Below the pieces are notes generated by a model. The model had not been told where the DNA came from and did no database searches. It saw nothing but the letters and a program-made list of their open reading frames with translations. The position numbers were made by a program, and so were the translations under genes. Positions 26,202-33,794 of a stretch of DNA of 64,000 bases are shown piece after piece; the first letter of the stretch is position 1; the number at the start of each line of letters is the position of its first letter. The DNA is from Bacillus sp. ISL-37 (GTDB taxonomy: Bacteria > Bacillota > Bacilli > Bacillales > Cytobacillaceae): the NCBI RefSeq assembly GCF_018613315.1, contig NZ_JAGGQL010000005.1, forward strand, positions 62,001-126,000. The letters run 5' to 3'.

Positions 26202-26466
26202 ATTATCCCCCCAAAAATATACCTTTTGAACAATTAGATTCATTAATTTTCCCATGAAAACTTATATAATAACCCATTTCTATTTTATAATAATCAATGT
26301 GTTATTTAAACTAATTGGTCTTATTGTTAATATTTAGGGGTTGTGTTCATTCTTTAACCAGAAAGACGATTATGTCCTTAGTAATATAATAAACTGTCGG
26401 GGAGAGTGTATTCTACCCATGTACTATCTATTTAATGATTACCGCCCTGTAAACCATCCCCCCAAC

Positions 26467-26498
26467 AAAAAAAGCTGCTAGTCTCCTAACAGCTTGAA
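26467..26498 (-). terminator. Terminator of the integrase gene
   Basis: AAGCTG / CAGCTT with a 12-base loop; the A-run at 26466-26473 gives a T-run on the minus strand. Between 26202 and 26466 I see no gene or strong signal. Confidence 0.6.
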
Positions 26499-26514
26499 AA
26501 TATTTATTAAATTT

Positions 26515-27474
26515 TTAAAAAACACGATTTAAAGGGGAAAATACATTATGTTGTTTTTTCACATCTGTATTTGTCATTTGTATATACTTTCTTACCATAC
26601 TCATATCAGAGTGACCTAGAATCTTCTGTAGGCTAAATGGATCTCCTCCATTTAAAATATAGAATAAAGCTCCAGTATGTCTAAAAGTATGTGGTGAGAC
26701 TCTTTTATTAACTTGTGCTTTCTCACCCAATTCGGAAAGGTTTTTCCTTACAGTATTATCGGATAAAAGTTCGCCTTCATAAGTAAGAAACAAAAAATCT
26801 GATCCATAAACATCAGTTAGCTCTATATACTCCTTGAGCAATTTTGTGGTTTTATTTGTGACTGGTACAATCCTTGTTTTTTTGGATTTTGTTCCTTCAG
26901 AATCAAGAGTGATGAAGCCTGTTTTCAAATCAATATTTTTCCTTTTGATTCCTACTAATTCAGAGCATCTTACAAGTGTATCTAGTAGTACGTAAATAAT
27001 TACCTTGTCACGGAATCCCTTGTAAGACCCTACATCTACTGTGGAGAGTAATCTTTTCACCTCTTCTGGAGTAAAGGATTCCAATGTATCTTCTTTGGTT
27101 TTAACTGGTTTAAAATGCTCATGTATAGGTTCTTTAATATAGCCATTTAAATAACAGTACCTTAAAAAGGCTCTTACAGTTCTAATTCTTACATTAGCCG
27201 TTACTGGACATAAACCTTTTTCATGTAGCATATAGACAACAAAGCTTTTAAAAAGGTCTTTTGTAAATTGTGTATTTATAATGTTTTCTCCGATAAAATG
27301 CATTAAGTAATTAAAATATATATTATAGTCATGAAGTGTCCTCTCAGCAAGACCCTCAATACTTTTTTCAGAAAGGAACTTTTCAAATAAGGTTTTTATA
27401 GGTATTTCTTCCTTACTACTTTTCGTTGGTAGATTACTACCCCTTCTTGAATACATCCTAATTTTTTTCGACAA
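26515..27474 (-). CDS. Tyrosine recombinase / integrase at the tRNA-Sec site
   Basis: A 319-residue XerC/D-like recombinase. There is a SAM-like core-binding domain (about 25-120) and a catalytic domain with all residues present: R169 (LVRCSEL), K about 196-200, H262-x-x-R265 (HTFRH), H288 (LGHSD) and Y297 (VRKYIQM). It appears intact. The TTG at 27474 is spaced eight bases from GGGGG, which lies in the 3' arm of a hairpin. It is 150 bp from the CCA end of tRNA-Sec, the classic position of a tRNA-targeting integrase, and is the only intact recombinase in the island. Confidence 0.88.
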   Translation of the reverse strand: MSKKIRMYSRRGSNLPTKSSKEEIPIKTLFEKFLSEKSIEGLAERTLHDYNIYFNYLMHFIGENIINTQFTKDLFKSFVVYMLHEKGLCPVTANVRIRTVRAFLRYCYLNGYIKEPIHEHFKPVKTKEDTLESFTPEEVKRLLSTVDVGSYKGFRDKVIIYVLLDTLVRCSELVGIKRKNIDLKTGFITLDSEGTKSKKTRIVPVTNKTTKLLKEYIELTDVYGSDFLFLTYEGELLSDNTVRKNLSELGEKAQVNKRVSPHTFRHTGALFYILNGGDPFSLQKILGHSDMSMVRKYIQMTNTDVKKQHNVFSPLNRVF

Positions 27475-27475
27475 A

Positions 27476-27505
27476 ATAAAAACCCCCTACATCTTAATTG
27501 TAGGA
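27476..27505 (-). promoter_or_regulatory. Hairpin between tRNA-Sec and integrase covering the integrase ribosome site
   Basis: On the minus strand CCTAC / GTAGG with a 9-base loop is followed by GGGTTTTTATTTTG. It looks like a terminator for the tRNA transcript. Its last bases are also the GGGGG ribosome site of the integrase TTG start, so folding could hide that site. Confidence 0.5.
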
Positions 27506-27527
27506 GGCTATAGACCCTAATTATGCA

Positions 27528-27583
27528 AACGGTCTGGCTAAACGGTCTACAACGGACTAGCCAATAAGCACAATTAGACCGTT
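27528..27583. repeat. AACGGTCT repeats, candidate integrase arm sites
   Basis: AACGGTCT occurs at 27528 and 27541, AACGGACT at 27551 and the inverse AGACCGTT at 27576. They lie between the integrase gene and the tRNA 3' end, where arm-type binding sites of tyrosine integrases are found. Role inferred from position and repetition. Confidence 0.5.
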
Positions 27584-27621
27584 GGAAATCTAAGCCGACC
27601 ATTATATAAGAAATCTTATGT

Positions 27622-27718
27622 TGGCGGGACTGCGTGGGAATCGAACCCACCTGACCTGGCACGCAGGTCACAAGCGGTTTTGAAGACCGTGGGGGACACC
27701 AGTACCCCATTCAGCCCC
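27622..27718 (-). tRNA. selC: tRNA-Sec (anticodon UCA)
   Basis: A 97-nt tRNA with the selenocysteine hallmarks: anticodon loop CTTCAAA (UCA anticodon), a long variable arm (TGACCTG / CAGGTCA stem), a GTGGG-TTCGATT-CCCAC T-arm and encoded GCCA end. The D-stem is GGGG/CCCC. The acceptor stem has seven pairs plus an A8-G65 mismatch where eight pairs are expected, possibly because integration has replaced the 3' half. A strong promoter lies upstream. The tRNA reads UGA for selenocysteine when SelA, SelB and SelD are present, none of which is in this window. Its last 64 bp are duplicated three times to the left. Confidence 0.85.
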
Positions 27719-27737
27719 GTATTGAAGAACAAGGTCT

Positions 27738-27766
27738 ATTATACTTACAAGCTGTCGATTTTACAA
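27738..27766 (-). promoter_or_regulatory. Sigma-A promoter of tRNA-Sec
   Basis: On the minus strand TTGTAA (27761-27766), a 17-bp spacer and a perfect TATAAT (27738-27743) end about 20 bp before the tRNA 5' end, so the gene is probably expressed. Confidence 0.7.
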
Positions 27767-27792
27767 GAGTGTTACTCAAATTGTCACAAGAC

Positions 27793-27822
27793 TTGTCTTC
27801 CCTGGTTGGCTGGTACTATAAT
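27793..27822 (+). promoter_or_regulatory. Probable sigma-A promoter of the DUF2621 gene
   Basis: TTGTCT, an 18-bp spacer and a perfect TATAAT (27817-27822), about 35 bp before the start at 27858. Confidence 0.45.
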
Positions 27823-27857
27823 AAGAAAAGATATTAGAAATGCGTGGGTGAAGGGTT

Positions 27858-28289
27858 ATGTATCAGCTTGAAGGTTGGTTTTTGTTATTTATATTATTTT
27901 GGGTCGTAGTGTTGGTAGGTTTGTTCGCGATTGGCGGATATTTTATGTTCCGCAAGTTTCTGAAGAAGCTGCCGAAGGACGATGGCAAATCAGATATGGA
28001 CTGGGAAGAATATTATGTGAATCAAACGCGGCATTTATGGCACGATGAACAGAAGGCATTGCTTGAGGATTTGGTTAGTCCAGTTCCTGAATTGTTCAGG
28101 GATGTGGCGAGACACAAGATCGCAGGCAAAATTGGTGAAATTGCCCTGAACGAAAAGGCGGATAAGATCACTCAGGAGCTTGTCATCCGCGGCTATATTC
28201 TTGCCACACCGAAACGTGACCATAAATTTTTACGAAAGCGGCTTGCTGAAAAGCAAATCAGCACCGCACCATATGAGAGTTTATTCTAA
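27858..28289 (+). CDS. DUF2621 family membrane-anchored protein (YneK type)
   Basis: A 143-residue protein with one N-terminal membrane span (about 8-32) and a basic soluble domain with WEEYYVNQTRHLWHDEQKAL, matching DUF2621. In B. subtilis the homologue yneK lies next to ccdC (yneJ). Here ccdC is 25 kb away at 53.6 kb, so the two have been separated. Function unknown. This is the first core-type gene on the right side of the island. GGGTG lies eight bases before the ATG. Confidence 0.8.
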   Translation: MYQLEGWFLLFILFWVVVLVGLFAIGGYFMFRKFLKKLPKDDGKSDMDWEEYYVNQTRHLWHDEQKALLEDLVSPVPELFRDVARHKIAGKIGEIALNEKADKITQELVIRGYILATPKRDHKFLRKRLAEKQISTAPYESLF

Positions 28290-28297
28290 GAAACCAT

Positions 28298-28332
28298 GAG
28301 ATGCCATCTTTGATGATGAGCATCTCTTTTTA
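28298..28332 (+). terminator. Terminator of the DUF2621 gene
   Basis: GAGATGC / GCATCTC hairpin followed by TTTTT, between two convergent genes. Confidence 0.75.
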
Positions 28333-29049
28333 ATGATTGATTTCCGGAGTGATTTTTTGGGTATCGTTTTTTAGTGATACGTGCAATTCATTCTGATCAT
28401 TAACAGACCCGAAAAATATATCTGTTAGTTGGAGCCCCTTTTTCTGCAGCTCTTCTCTCAGCCATTTTTCACTCAATTCCAGCTGTGCAAGGACGGTTCT
28501 ATTCATCTTCCCCTCGATAACCACAGGATAGGCAATTGTAGAAGAGATCTTTTTAAGCCCCATATCCTCTTTGGTGACCATTGCTTTTTGCGGTTTTTTG
28601 CTCACGGTCAACCTGCCGTTTTGTTCGACGATTGCCAGTTCCACTTCGCTGACATCGAATACGTCCTTTTCTCGGAGCATCTGCAGAATATTATCAAGAG
28701 AATACCGGATTTTTTTCATATTACCCATCAAAAAAGTACCATCCCTGACTACGATCGTCGGCTCGAACGTGATTAGCTTCCCAAAACGGCGATGGCTTAG
28801 CTTTAATCTTGATACAACGATTTGCAATAGGCCTATGGCTGATATTGACAAAAAAGTATATAAGTGCGGTATATCAGGGTCTGCGATATCCGCACCTGCC
28901 ACGGCTCCCAGGACGATGATGATCAAGAAATCGAAGACCGGGACCTCGCCAATCGACCTTTTCCCCATGAAAAGGGTCACAATCAGCAGCCACGGGATGA
29001 CCGTCACGATCCTCCCATAAACTTTTAAAACTTCCATCAATGTTTCCAT
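28330..29049 (-). CDS. DUF421 membrane protein (YetF/YrbG type)
   Basis: A 239-residue protein: three N-terminal membrane spans (about 15-80) and a cytoplasmic YetF-like C-terminal domain with FEPTIVVRDGTF and YSLDNILQMLREKDVFDVSEV, diagnostic for DUF421. B. subtilis has several paralogues; loss in other Bacillaceae affects spore or stress traits, but the activity is not known. Single gene, no clear promoter. Confidence 0.88.
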   Translation of the reverse strand: METLMEVLKVYGRIVTVIPWLLIVTLFMGKRSIGEVPVFDFLIIIVLGAVAGADIADPDIPHLYTFLSISAIGLLQIVVSRLKLSHRRFGKLITFEPTIVVRDGTFLMGNMKKIRYSLDNILQMLREKDVFDVSEVELAIVEQNGRLTVSKKPQKAMVTKEDMGLKKISSTIAYPVVIEGKMNRTVLAQLELSEKWLREELQKKGLQLTDIFFGSVNDQNELHVSLKNDTQKITPEINH

Positions 29050-29137
29050 TCTTTTTGATCCCCTTTGTATCCAAGCGCAAGTTCCCTGTTTATATCGACC
29101 AATTTTTCATTCAGCTCAAAGTAACGATTTTTCCCAT

Positions 29138-29746
29138 TTAAGAGGGAAGCTGATCCGCCTCTTCTTGGGTTGTGACAACCACTCCTGCAGGAACGTATCT
29201 GTTTTTCGGAATCGTTACCCCGATGACCTTGGCCCCTGGTTCAAGTACGACGTTTTCCTGTAAGTACGAATCAAACACGAGCCCCTGCATACCGACCCAA
29301 ACATTGGAATCCAATCTTGCCGGACCATGGATTTGGCTTTGCGGGGAAAGCGTGCAGCTTTCGCTAACATATACGGAAAAAGGAAACCGGTCCTTAAAGA
29401 CGGTGTTTTGCACGACATTGCTGCCCAGCTCAAAGTTCTTCAATCCATGGATGACGGCTCCATCTTGGACACTGCAATACCGGCTTATATGTATTTTCAG
29501 CCCTTCGTCCCCTCTGATGGAGGCAAACGGAGCGACAAACACTTCTTCTTTAATTTCAACGCTGCCAATGACAGAAGCGAAGTGATGAATATAGGATTTT
29601 TCTGAGATGACAGGAGTATCCTTATACAGATTGAACGTTGTCTCCGTGTTCGGACTTACATTGTCCTTCGTTTTCAAGTTTTCCATGACTTTCCCTGCCA
29701 CTGAAGATGCAATCAGGCCAAGCATTAATTTATTTTTTGTTTTCAT
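29138..29746 (-). CDS. Gamma-class carbonic anhydrase-like hexapeptide-repeat protein with an altered zinc site
   Basis: A 202-residue left-handed beta-helix protein close in sequence to archaeal Cam: shared blocks include ASVIG, ASIR-x-DEG, VQDG, HGPA, GMQGLVF, LEPGAKVIGVTIP and RYVPAGVVV. Cam binds zinc through three histidines. Two have counterparts (VQDGAVIH and QSQIH), but in the L-A-H-Q-S-Q-V-H block the first histidine is proline here (LSPQSQIH). A weakened or absent carbonic anhydrase activity is therefore likely. An N-terminal hydrophobic helix may anchor it. The ATG at 29746 fits AGGTGG. Confidence 0.75.
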   Translation of the reverse strand: MKTKNKLMLGLIASSVAGKVMENLKTKDNVSPNTETTFNLYKDTPVISEKSYIHHFASVIGSVEIKEEVFVAPFASIRGDEGLKIHISRYCSVQDGAVIHGLKNFELGSNVVQNTVFKDRFPFSVYVSESCTLSPQSQIHGPARLDSNVWVGMQGLVFDSYLQENVVLEPGAKVIGVTIPKNRYVPAGVVVTTQEEADQLPS

Positions 29747-29803
29747 GACATCCGCCACCTTTTGGTTTTAGCTTGCCAATTGACAGAGGTTTTTATGAAT
29801 GGA

Positions 29804-29828
29804 AAAAGGGAACCTGTCAGGCTCCCTT
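29804..29828 (-). terminator. Terminator of the YhcN/YlaJ lipoprotein gene
   Basis: AGGGA-x-CCTG / GG-x-TCCCT hairpin just after the stop with A residues on the left, giving T residues on the minus strand. Confidence 0.55.
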
Positions 29829-29832
29829 AATA

Positions 29833-30351
29833 TCAGCGGGCATTAGGAAAAATTCTCTCAACCATTTCGCCAAATTCCTCAAACAATCCACGTACCGGTC
29901 TGCCGTCCTGAAGCTGGTCGCCATATCCCCTCATTCGCTCGACAAACTCAGGGTTGCTGGAGACATATACATTTTGGATATCCTGATCTGTTGATTTTAC
30001 CTGGTCAGAGATTTTTTGCTCGATCTCTCTTCTAACCTCGCCAGAATCACCATTTTCCATGACAACAGCAACATAAGCATTCCTGTTTGTCACAATGACA
30101 TTCGCCATTCTTACTTCATCCATCGCAGTGATTTTGTCCTGCGCTTTATCAGCCACACGCATCTGCGAATCATTGTCCGTATTCTGGACCCTTGCACCAT
30201 TATTATTCATTCTGTTTCCATCATAGTTTTGAACAGCCGCGTTGTTATTGTCACGATTGTTCGCACCTTCTCTTGCTCCATTGTTCATCGTACAGCCAGT
30301 GATTAACGCAATGCCTACCAACAAAAATGTTAAACGTTGAAAAAGCTTCAT
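29833..30351 (-). CDS. YhcN/YlaJ family sporulation lipoprotein
   Basis: A 172-residue lipoprotein: signal MKLFQRLTFLLVGIALITGC with lipobox cysteine at residue 20, an asparagine-rich linker, then the YhcN/YlaJ domain (ADKAQDKITAMDEV, RNAYVAVV, DIQNVYVSSNPEFVERMRGY). In B. subtilis such proteins are found in the spore membrane and aid outgrowth. The second of two tandem ATGs (30351) is best spaced from AGGAGG. Monocistronic. Confidence 0.88.
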   Translation of the reverse strand: MKLFQRLTFLLVGIALITGCTMNNGAREGANNRDNNNAAVQNYDGNRMNNNGARVQNTDNDSQMRVADKAQDKITAMDEVRMANVIVTNRNAYVAVVMENGDSGEVRREIEQKISDQVKSTDQDIQNVYVSSNPEFVERMRGYGDQLQDGRPVRGLFEEFGEMVERIFPNAR

Positions 30352-30440
30352 CATAGGACCTCCTAATTTCAGATTCGACAATAGGATTAGCAGAAAGCGG
30401 AATTTTATGCAAAATAAAAACACGAGTAATTAAACTCGCG

Positions 30441-30959
30441 TTAAGATACTTTTTTTCTTTTTCGAAACAGCTTGAATACATCATCATTTTTAGTGAGGAT
30501 GATGACCTTATCTTTATATGGCTTCATTAGCTTGATTGCTTCTACCAGATTAGCACCGTCATACTGATGGTTCCATTTTAGCAGGTCAATCAGCGTCTTC
30601 ACATTCTCTTTTCGTGGAGAAGAAACCAGTTTAACTTTTCTTAATACAAACCTTTTTACAATTCTCCAGTCACGTACATAAACATTCGTTTTAAGCACGA
30701 AAATATAATCTGCCTGGCGGAAGCTTTGCTCAAGCCAGCTATGATAGACGCCTTCAATGATCCACTTTTCCTGCCCGACCACCTTATTCAGCTTTTCCGC
30801 CCTTTTTACAGGAGGTGTTTGCGAACCGAAATACTCGGATTCATGATCCCAAAAAAAGTTGTCCAATTCATGCTTAGGTAGTCCAAGCATTTTTGAAAGT
30901 TTTCCTGCTATGTAAGATTTCCCGCTTCCGGGTCCGCCAATAATATGTATTCTCGTCAC
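30441..30959 (-). CDS. P-loop kinase-like protein (FlaR / DNA topology modulation family)
   Basis: A 172-residue adenylate-kinase-like ATPase with Walker A GGPGSGKS near residue 8, then LPKHELDNFFWD and a LID-like basic region. It matches the group annotated as DNA topology modulation protein FlaR, though the true substrate is unknown and is more likely a small molecule. GTG start behind GGGTGG. Its stop lies next to a short CGAGT inverted repeat. Confidence 0.75.
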   Translation of the reverse strand: MTRIHIIGGPGSGKSYIAGKLSKMLGLPKHELDNFFWDHESEYFGSQTPPVKRAEKLNKVVGQEKWIIEGVYHSWLEQSFRQADYIFVLKTNVYVRDWRIVKRFVLRKVKLVSSPRKENVKTLIDLLKWNHQYDGANLVEAIKLMKPYKDKVIILTKNDDVFKLFRKRKKVS

Positions 30960-30977
30960 TGTCTTCCACCCTGTTAA

Positions 30978-31154
30978 TTATTCTTTATCGAGATCATTGT
31001 CAAAAACTGATGGTGCCCGCTCTTCCTTAATCCCCAGATGGTTTTTGATTTTAGCCAAATCTTTGAGGATGATTCCTGTATTTAGCCAAGCTCCGATTGC
31101 CGCGAGAAAGGCAACAGCCAGGATGACGATTAACCAAATATTGATTACTACCAA
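30978..31154 (-). CDS. Small membrane protein, 58-61 aa
   Basis: One long N-terminal hydrophobic span followed by a charged tail (KDLAKIKNHLGIKEERAPS). A TTG at 31154 is eight bases from AGAGG; a GTG at 31163 overlaps the same site and is a possible alternative. It lies 18 bases upstream of the P-loop kinase gene in the same direction. Family not recognised. Confidence 0.55.
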   Translation of the reverse strand: MVVINIWLIVILAVAFLAAIGAWLNTGIILKDLAKIKNHLGIKEERAPSVFDNDLDKE

Positions 31155-31240
31155 AATGCTCACCTCTGAAGCAATTTTACCACATTCTAACAGGCATCCG
31201 AGATAAAAAAATGATAGAATTCCTTAGGGGGGTTATTTTT

Positions 31241-31531
31241 ATGATTGAAGTTGTAATTTGGATTATCTTATATTTGTTGTTAATGATTATCTTTGTAAGG
31301 GCTATTTATAGTGTCATTAAGAAAAAACAAGTTCCGATGGCCATGATTGCGATCCTCGTCATTATTTCGGTACCCATGGTCAGTCTGATGAATAGTATCA
31401 ACAGGCCTTTGGAGATGAGTGAATTCGAATTTCTAGCGAGGGAATTGAAGCAAGGCGCACTTTGGGCGATTTTCACAATTGCAGGGTATCTCTACCTACT
31501 TGTTTGGTTCATTCTTTCGTTAAAAAAATAA
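31241..31531 (+). CDS. Small membrane protein, 96 aa
   Basis: Three hydrophobic spans with a short charged loop (NRPLEMSEFEFLARELKQG). The ATG at 31241 follows GGGGGG; an earlier in-frame ATG has no site. A hairpin (ACGAGTTTCAG / CTGAAACTCGT) overlaps the stop and separates it from the next convergent gene. Function unknown. Confidence 0.6.
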   Translation: MIEVVIWIILYLLLMIIFVRAIYSVIKKKQVPMAMIAILVIISVPMVSLMNSINRPLEMSEFEFLARELKQGALWAIFTIAGYLYLLVWFILSLKK

Positions 31532-31558
31532 CGAGTTTCAGATGCTGAAACTCGTTCC

Positions 31559-31780
31559 TCATTTCCTATATCTTCTCCGTCTAAAATATTCGCCGTTCCG
31601 CATCGCCTTTGCTTCTAACACATTTCCGACTATCAATAAAACGACTCCTATTCCGATCAAACTAAACATTACCGTTGGAGAAATGGTCGCAATATATCCC
31701 ATCCCCTTCATGAACATTGGAACAAGGAAAACGGCAATGCCCGCAGTTTTAAGTAAAATCGCATAAACCTTCAATGACAT
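31559..31780 (-). CDS. Small membrane protein, 73 aa
   Basis: Two membrane spans and an arginine-rich C-terminus (RRRRYRK). Start behind AGGAGG. Family unknown; likely a single-gene unit convergent with the 96-residue membrane protein. Confidence 0.6.
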   Translation of the reverse strand: MSLKVYAILLKTAGIAVFLVPMFMKGMGYIATISPTVMFSLIGIGVVLLIVGNVLEAKAMRNGEYFRRRRYRK

Positions 31781-31916
31781 CCCTACTCCTCCTGACTGAA
31801 TCGAGTGGTTTTATCATTGTATTCAAGCAGGCTTGTCTAAATTCACAAAAGATTCAATATTTTCATTTCGGTAAAATAGTATGATTAAGTAGACTAAAAT
31901 CGGAAGGAAGATGCTT

Positions 31917-32825
31917 GTGGCTTTTAAGGAACGAACGGAACCTATTATTTTGTCAAAGCTTAGAATCTTGAACAAAAGACTTGAGTTAGCAGATGAGGAA
32001 AAAAGGTATTTCTCATACCTCGATAAGGGATATAAAGGCGAATTGCAATTCGATGCCATGACGGAAAAACTGACAAGCAGCTGTTTGATTCTGAACGATT
32101 TACTGCTCGAAGTTGAAAAAACAACCTTTCAAATCGATACTTTAATTATATTTGCCGGCACATTATATCTTTTTGAAATAAAAACTAACCAGGGCGATTA
32201 CCTCTACAAACAAGAAGGTCTAACCTCAACAACAACTGGAGTAACAATCAAGAATCCACTCGATCAACTCAACCGCACTAAGCTTCTTTTTAAGAAACTA
32301 TTAAATCAACTAGGCTACAACTTTAAAATACAAGGTTCAGTCGTTTTTATTAACCCCGAGTTCACCCTGTATCACGCACACCCAGACCTCCCATTCATAT
32401 TCCCCACCCAGATCAAACGACTCCTCGAAAATCTCAATAACCAGCCAGGAGAAGTATCCAGCAACCACAAAAAACTTGCAACCAAACTAGTCTCCCTGCA
32501 TCGGATCGACACCTCATTCGATAAACTGCCTCAGTATAATTATGATGAACTCAAGAAAGGCATCACTTGTAGTGAGTGTGAATCGTTTTCTTTAGAGGCT
32601 AATCATAAGTATCTAGTTTGCCGGGATTGTGGGAGCAAAGAATTAGTAGAATCAGCAGTAATGCGGACGGTGGAGGAGTTTAGATTAATATCCCCGAAAC
32701 GAGCGATTACTTCAACAGAGGTTCAGGAATGGTGTTCAATAATAGATTCAAACAAACGTATTAGAAGGATCCTGGGTAAGCACTTAATATCAACAGGTAG
32801 TAATCAATGGACAAAATATCACTAA
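31917..32825 (+). CDS. NERD domain protein
   Basis: A 302-residue protein with the nuclease-related NERD domain: a KGYKGELQFDAM start, FQIDTLIIF and LFEIKTNQGDY, the D...E-x-K core of the fold. The C-terminal part has two CxxC pairs (CSEC, CRDC), a zinc ribbon often attached to NERD. Cellular role unknown, DNA processing is assumed. A GTG at 31917 fits AAGG spacing better than the ATG six bases upstream. It is followed by the first large 52-bp repeat array. Confidence 0.82.
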   Translation: MAFKERTEPIILSKLRILNKRLELADEEKRYFSYLDKGYKGELQFDAMTEKLTSSCLILNDLLLEVEKTTFQIDTLIIFAGTLYLFEIKTNQGDYLYKQEGLTSTTTGVTIKNPLDQLNRTKLLFKKLLNQLGYNFKIQGSVVFINPEFTLYHAHPDLPFIFPTQIKRLLENLNNQPGEVSSNHKKLATKLVSLHRIDTSFDKLPQYNYDELKKGITCSECESFSLEANHKYLVCRDCGSKELVESAVMRTVEEFRLISPKRAITSTEVQEWCSIIDSNKRIRRILGKHLISTGSNQWTKYH

Positions 32826-32882
32826 CATCGATATAAAGCCTTTTTGCTTATCTTTCTTAACAATTATGCATGTTCATCCTTC

Positions 32883-33402
32883 TATGACGGACATTTTCTT
32901 AGCTTTCTCATCCAATTTTGTCCGTCATGACCCTTATGACGGACACTTTTTCTTCTCTCTCAGCCATTTCTATCCGTCATGAGCCCTATGACGGACACTT
33001 TTTCTTCTTTCTAGGCCATTTCTGTCCGTCATGACCCTTATGACGGACACTTTTTCTTCTTTCTCAGCCATTTCTGTCCGTCATGACCCTTATGACGGAC
33101 ACTTTTTCTTCTTTCTCAACCATTTCTGTCCGTCATGACCCTTATGACGGACACTTTTTCTTCTTTCTCATCCATTTCTGTCCGTCATGACCCTTATGAC
33201 GGACACTTTTTCTTCTTTCTCAACCATTTCTGTCCGTCATGACCCTTATGACGGACACTTTTTCTTCTTTCTCAACCATTTCTGTCCGTCATGACACTTA
33301 TGACGGACACTTTTTCTTCTTTCTCATCCATTTCTGTCCGTCATGACACTTATGGCGGACACTTTCTTTTATTTTCTCAACATTTCTGTCCGTCATGATA
33401 TT
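32883..33402. repeat. Tandem 52-bp hairpin repeat array 1 (10 units)
   Basis: Ten units start with TATGACGG at 32883, 32935, 32987, 33039, 33091, 33143, 33195, 33247, 33299 and 33351, exactly 52 bp apart. Each unit ends TGTCCGTCAT, so successive units form the hairpin TGTCCGTCAT-7 nt-ATGACGGACA followed by CTTTTTC. Central units are nearly identical; the edge units carry more changes. It fills the gap between convergent genes. No open frame of interest runs through it. Confidence 0.92.
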
Positions 33403-33437
33403 GGGTTTTCTATTAAAATGCTCGAAACACAAAAAAA

Positions 33438-33468
33438 TAGCAACCGGCCCCACCTTCGCCGGTTGCTG
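33438..33468. terminator. Bidirectional terminator-like hairpin
   Basis: AGCAACCGG / CCGGTTGCT with an 11-base loop at the right edge of array 1, preceded by an A-run (T-run on the minus strand). Confidence 0.7.
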
Positions 33469-33561
33469 TGATAGCCACACTTGCTATCCTGCCTAGTATT
33501 TATTTTAAAAGAGTAATATAAAGTTCATTGCCTCAGTTTGTTAAGACTTTTTTAACTTTTA

Positions 33562-33621
33562 TTAAAGCAGATAGAAGTGGGCACATACCAATAAGAAATT
33601 AATGATGACTTTTTTAACCAT
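33562..33621 (-). CDS. Possible 19-residue hydrophobic peptide
   Basis: ATG at 33621 is preceded by AAGGAG with nine-base spacing, and the frame encodes MVKKVIINFLLVCAHFYLL. It is a lysine-headed hydrophobic peptide like short membrane or signal peptides. Nothing else explains the isolated ribosome site in the 33470-33794 gap. Too short for a family call. Confidence 0.4.
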   Translation of the reverse strand: MVKKVIINFLLVCAHFYLL

Positions 33622-33794
33622 CGCCAACACTCCTTAATTGTGAGTTCCCTTACATTTATACTTTAACACAGTATTGTAAAGCTGGATTAAAAGAAATACG
33701 GCTATTTTGTAAACTTTTTACCGTATTTTCTATTAATATGTAGTTAAGTTAGAGTCTACCAACCTTAACGCTGCAGTTAGGTCCACGTCCTCTT

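Noticed and set aside
27396-27710. Minus-strand 104-codon frame over tRNA-Sec
   Set aside because: It is an accidental frame across the tRNA and the integrase control region.
32883-33402. Possible CRISPR array because of regular 52-bp units
   Set aside because: The interiors are nearly identical within the array instead of unique, the repeats are inverted-repeat hairpins, and no cas genes are present.
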